Assembly (NCBI GenBank): GCA_040954595.2
Contig: JBECUI020000044.1
Coordinates: 1-64,000, forward strand
Direction of reading: 5' to 3'
DNA: 64,000 nt
Origin: Balanoglossus misakiensis
Lineage: Eukaryota; Hemichordata
The stretch's first letter is position 1, and every line of letters begins with the position of its first letter. Made by a program: the position numbers and the translations under genes. This document shows, piece by piece, positions 63,228 to 64,000 of the stretch. The notes beneath the pieces were generated by a model. That model did not search any database and was not told the origin of the DNA. It saw only the letters and a list, made by a program, of their open reading frames with translations.

Positions 63228-64000
63228 TTATGCCGGTTGAATAAAAATCTTATTCAAAATATTTCTGAGATGGGCACCACTTTTTTCGCAGGATCCTGTA
63301 AAGGCGCAGTTTTCTTGTTTCATCCCAGCATCCTGTTTTGGTGCTTTCTCTGATCTAAATACTTCAAAGATAGCGTTGGGGTTATCGGCATTCGCAATTT
63401 GCCCAGTTATCGGTTCAATACGCACATTGACAAGATCATTCGGCCTTTCCATAACCGAACTTGGTACATCCTTAAGAGCAATCTTCATATAATCGATCAC
63501 ATAGGAAGAGCAGCTCGCGCACCTGTTTCACGATTGCCAAGCGGTTTAAAATCATCAAATCCAACCCAGCTTACCGCAACAATCTTAGAATTAAATCCTG
63601 AAAACCAAGCATCACGCTGATCATTTGTCGTGCCTGTTTTACCTGACAGGTCGGTACGATTAAGTTTCAAGGCGCGCCTTCCCGTACCGCGTTTTATAAC
63701 GTCTCTTGTCATTGAGTTCATGATCCAAATATTGCGTGCATCAATAACACGAGGAGCGTATTTTGAGTCGTCCTCTTCGTTTGTTTGAGTAATCGTACCC
63801 TCCGTTTCTGCTCACTGATAGTGGGCATACCTTGTTTATCGTTGATGCATGTATTGCACACTATCGTCGGCTCGGCTCGGAAAATGATTTCGTTATTATG
63901 AGTGCTAATTTCATTTATGTAATAGGGCTTAGTTAGAAAACCACCGTTGGCAAAGACGCTGTAAGCCGATGCCATTTCCCATGGTGTTACCTCCGCGCTT
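63228..64000 (-). CDS. mrcA: Class A penicillin-binding protein 1A, C-terminal part (cut by window end; frameshifted)
   Basis: Three overlapping frames read MASAYSVFANGGFLTKPYYI, then MNSMTRDVIKRGTGRRA, LSGKTGTTNDQRDAWFSGF (the KTG motif of the transpeptidase, third active-site element), WVGFDDFKPLGNRETGARAALPMW and the C-terminal NDLVNVRIEPITGQIA. This is the end of the transpeptidase domain of PBP1A; the catalytic SxxK, SxN and the glycosyltransferase domain lie beyond the window. Shifts are near 63490 and 63715-63790. It lies 49 bp upstream of priA on the same strand. Confidence 0.9.

Overview
The window looks like a chromosomal piece of a gammaproteobacterium with moderate to low GC (about 43% by eye). 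The gene neighbourhoods are gammaproteobacterial: argH-algZ-algR, asmA-mutY-yggX, argS followed by a SPOR-domain gene, hspQ, an Aas-type fusion, and ribD-ribE-ribBA-ribH-nusB-thiL. The glutamate-cysteine ligase is of the type best known from chemolithotrophs, and a CbbY-like phosphatase is present. A sulfur-oxidising or related autotroph is possible, but the sequence does not settle this.

Region 1 (1-27036) holds two giant paralogous genes in tandem for modular surface or secreted proteins. The downstream gene (14790-27036, about 4,080 codons) has an N-terminal 448-bp tandem repeat, a series of Ig-like/cadherin-like domains, three seven-bladed LVIVD-type beta-propellers and a C-terminal type I secretion target domain. 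Its last 11 kb are one open frame. The upstream copy (1-14530, 5' end outside the window) has the same modules in a different order and number, with five propellers and a duplicated Ig block, and is broken by roughly 25-35 small indels. No type I transporter gene lies in the window. This pair is the most unusual content here.

Region 2 (27037-54400) is a dense housekeeping region. It contains a small membrane protein, a HAD phosphatase, tRNA-Met, purine salvage (thioinosine phosphorylase-like and Hpt-like genes) with a DUF815-like ATPase, YciI, BolA, DapE, GlyA, the riboflavin operon with nusB and thiL, a MetA-family acyltransferase and a P-loop ATPase. A signalling group follows: a Ser/Thr kinase fused to a cyclic-nucleotide-binding domain, a response regulator and a metallo-beta-lactamase-fold hydrolase, with tRNA-Gly. 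Then come thiS-thiG, trmB, tRNA-Phe, yggX-mutY-asmA, argH, algZ-algR and gshA.

Region 3 (54400-64000) carries hspQ, a TerB-like gene, the Aas-type fusion, a SPOR protein, argS, priA and the 3' part of a class A penicillin-binding protein gene (mrcA).

Sequence quality matters for every call. Many genes that should be essential (argS, ribH, ribBA, thiL, priA, mrcA) carry single-base shifts, often in homopolymers, and ribBA has a pair of compensating homopolymer changes that creates an in-frame stop. This pattern points to residual sequencing error, so the broken state of the upstream giant gene should not be read as proof of pseudogenisation.
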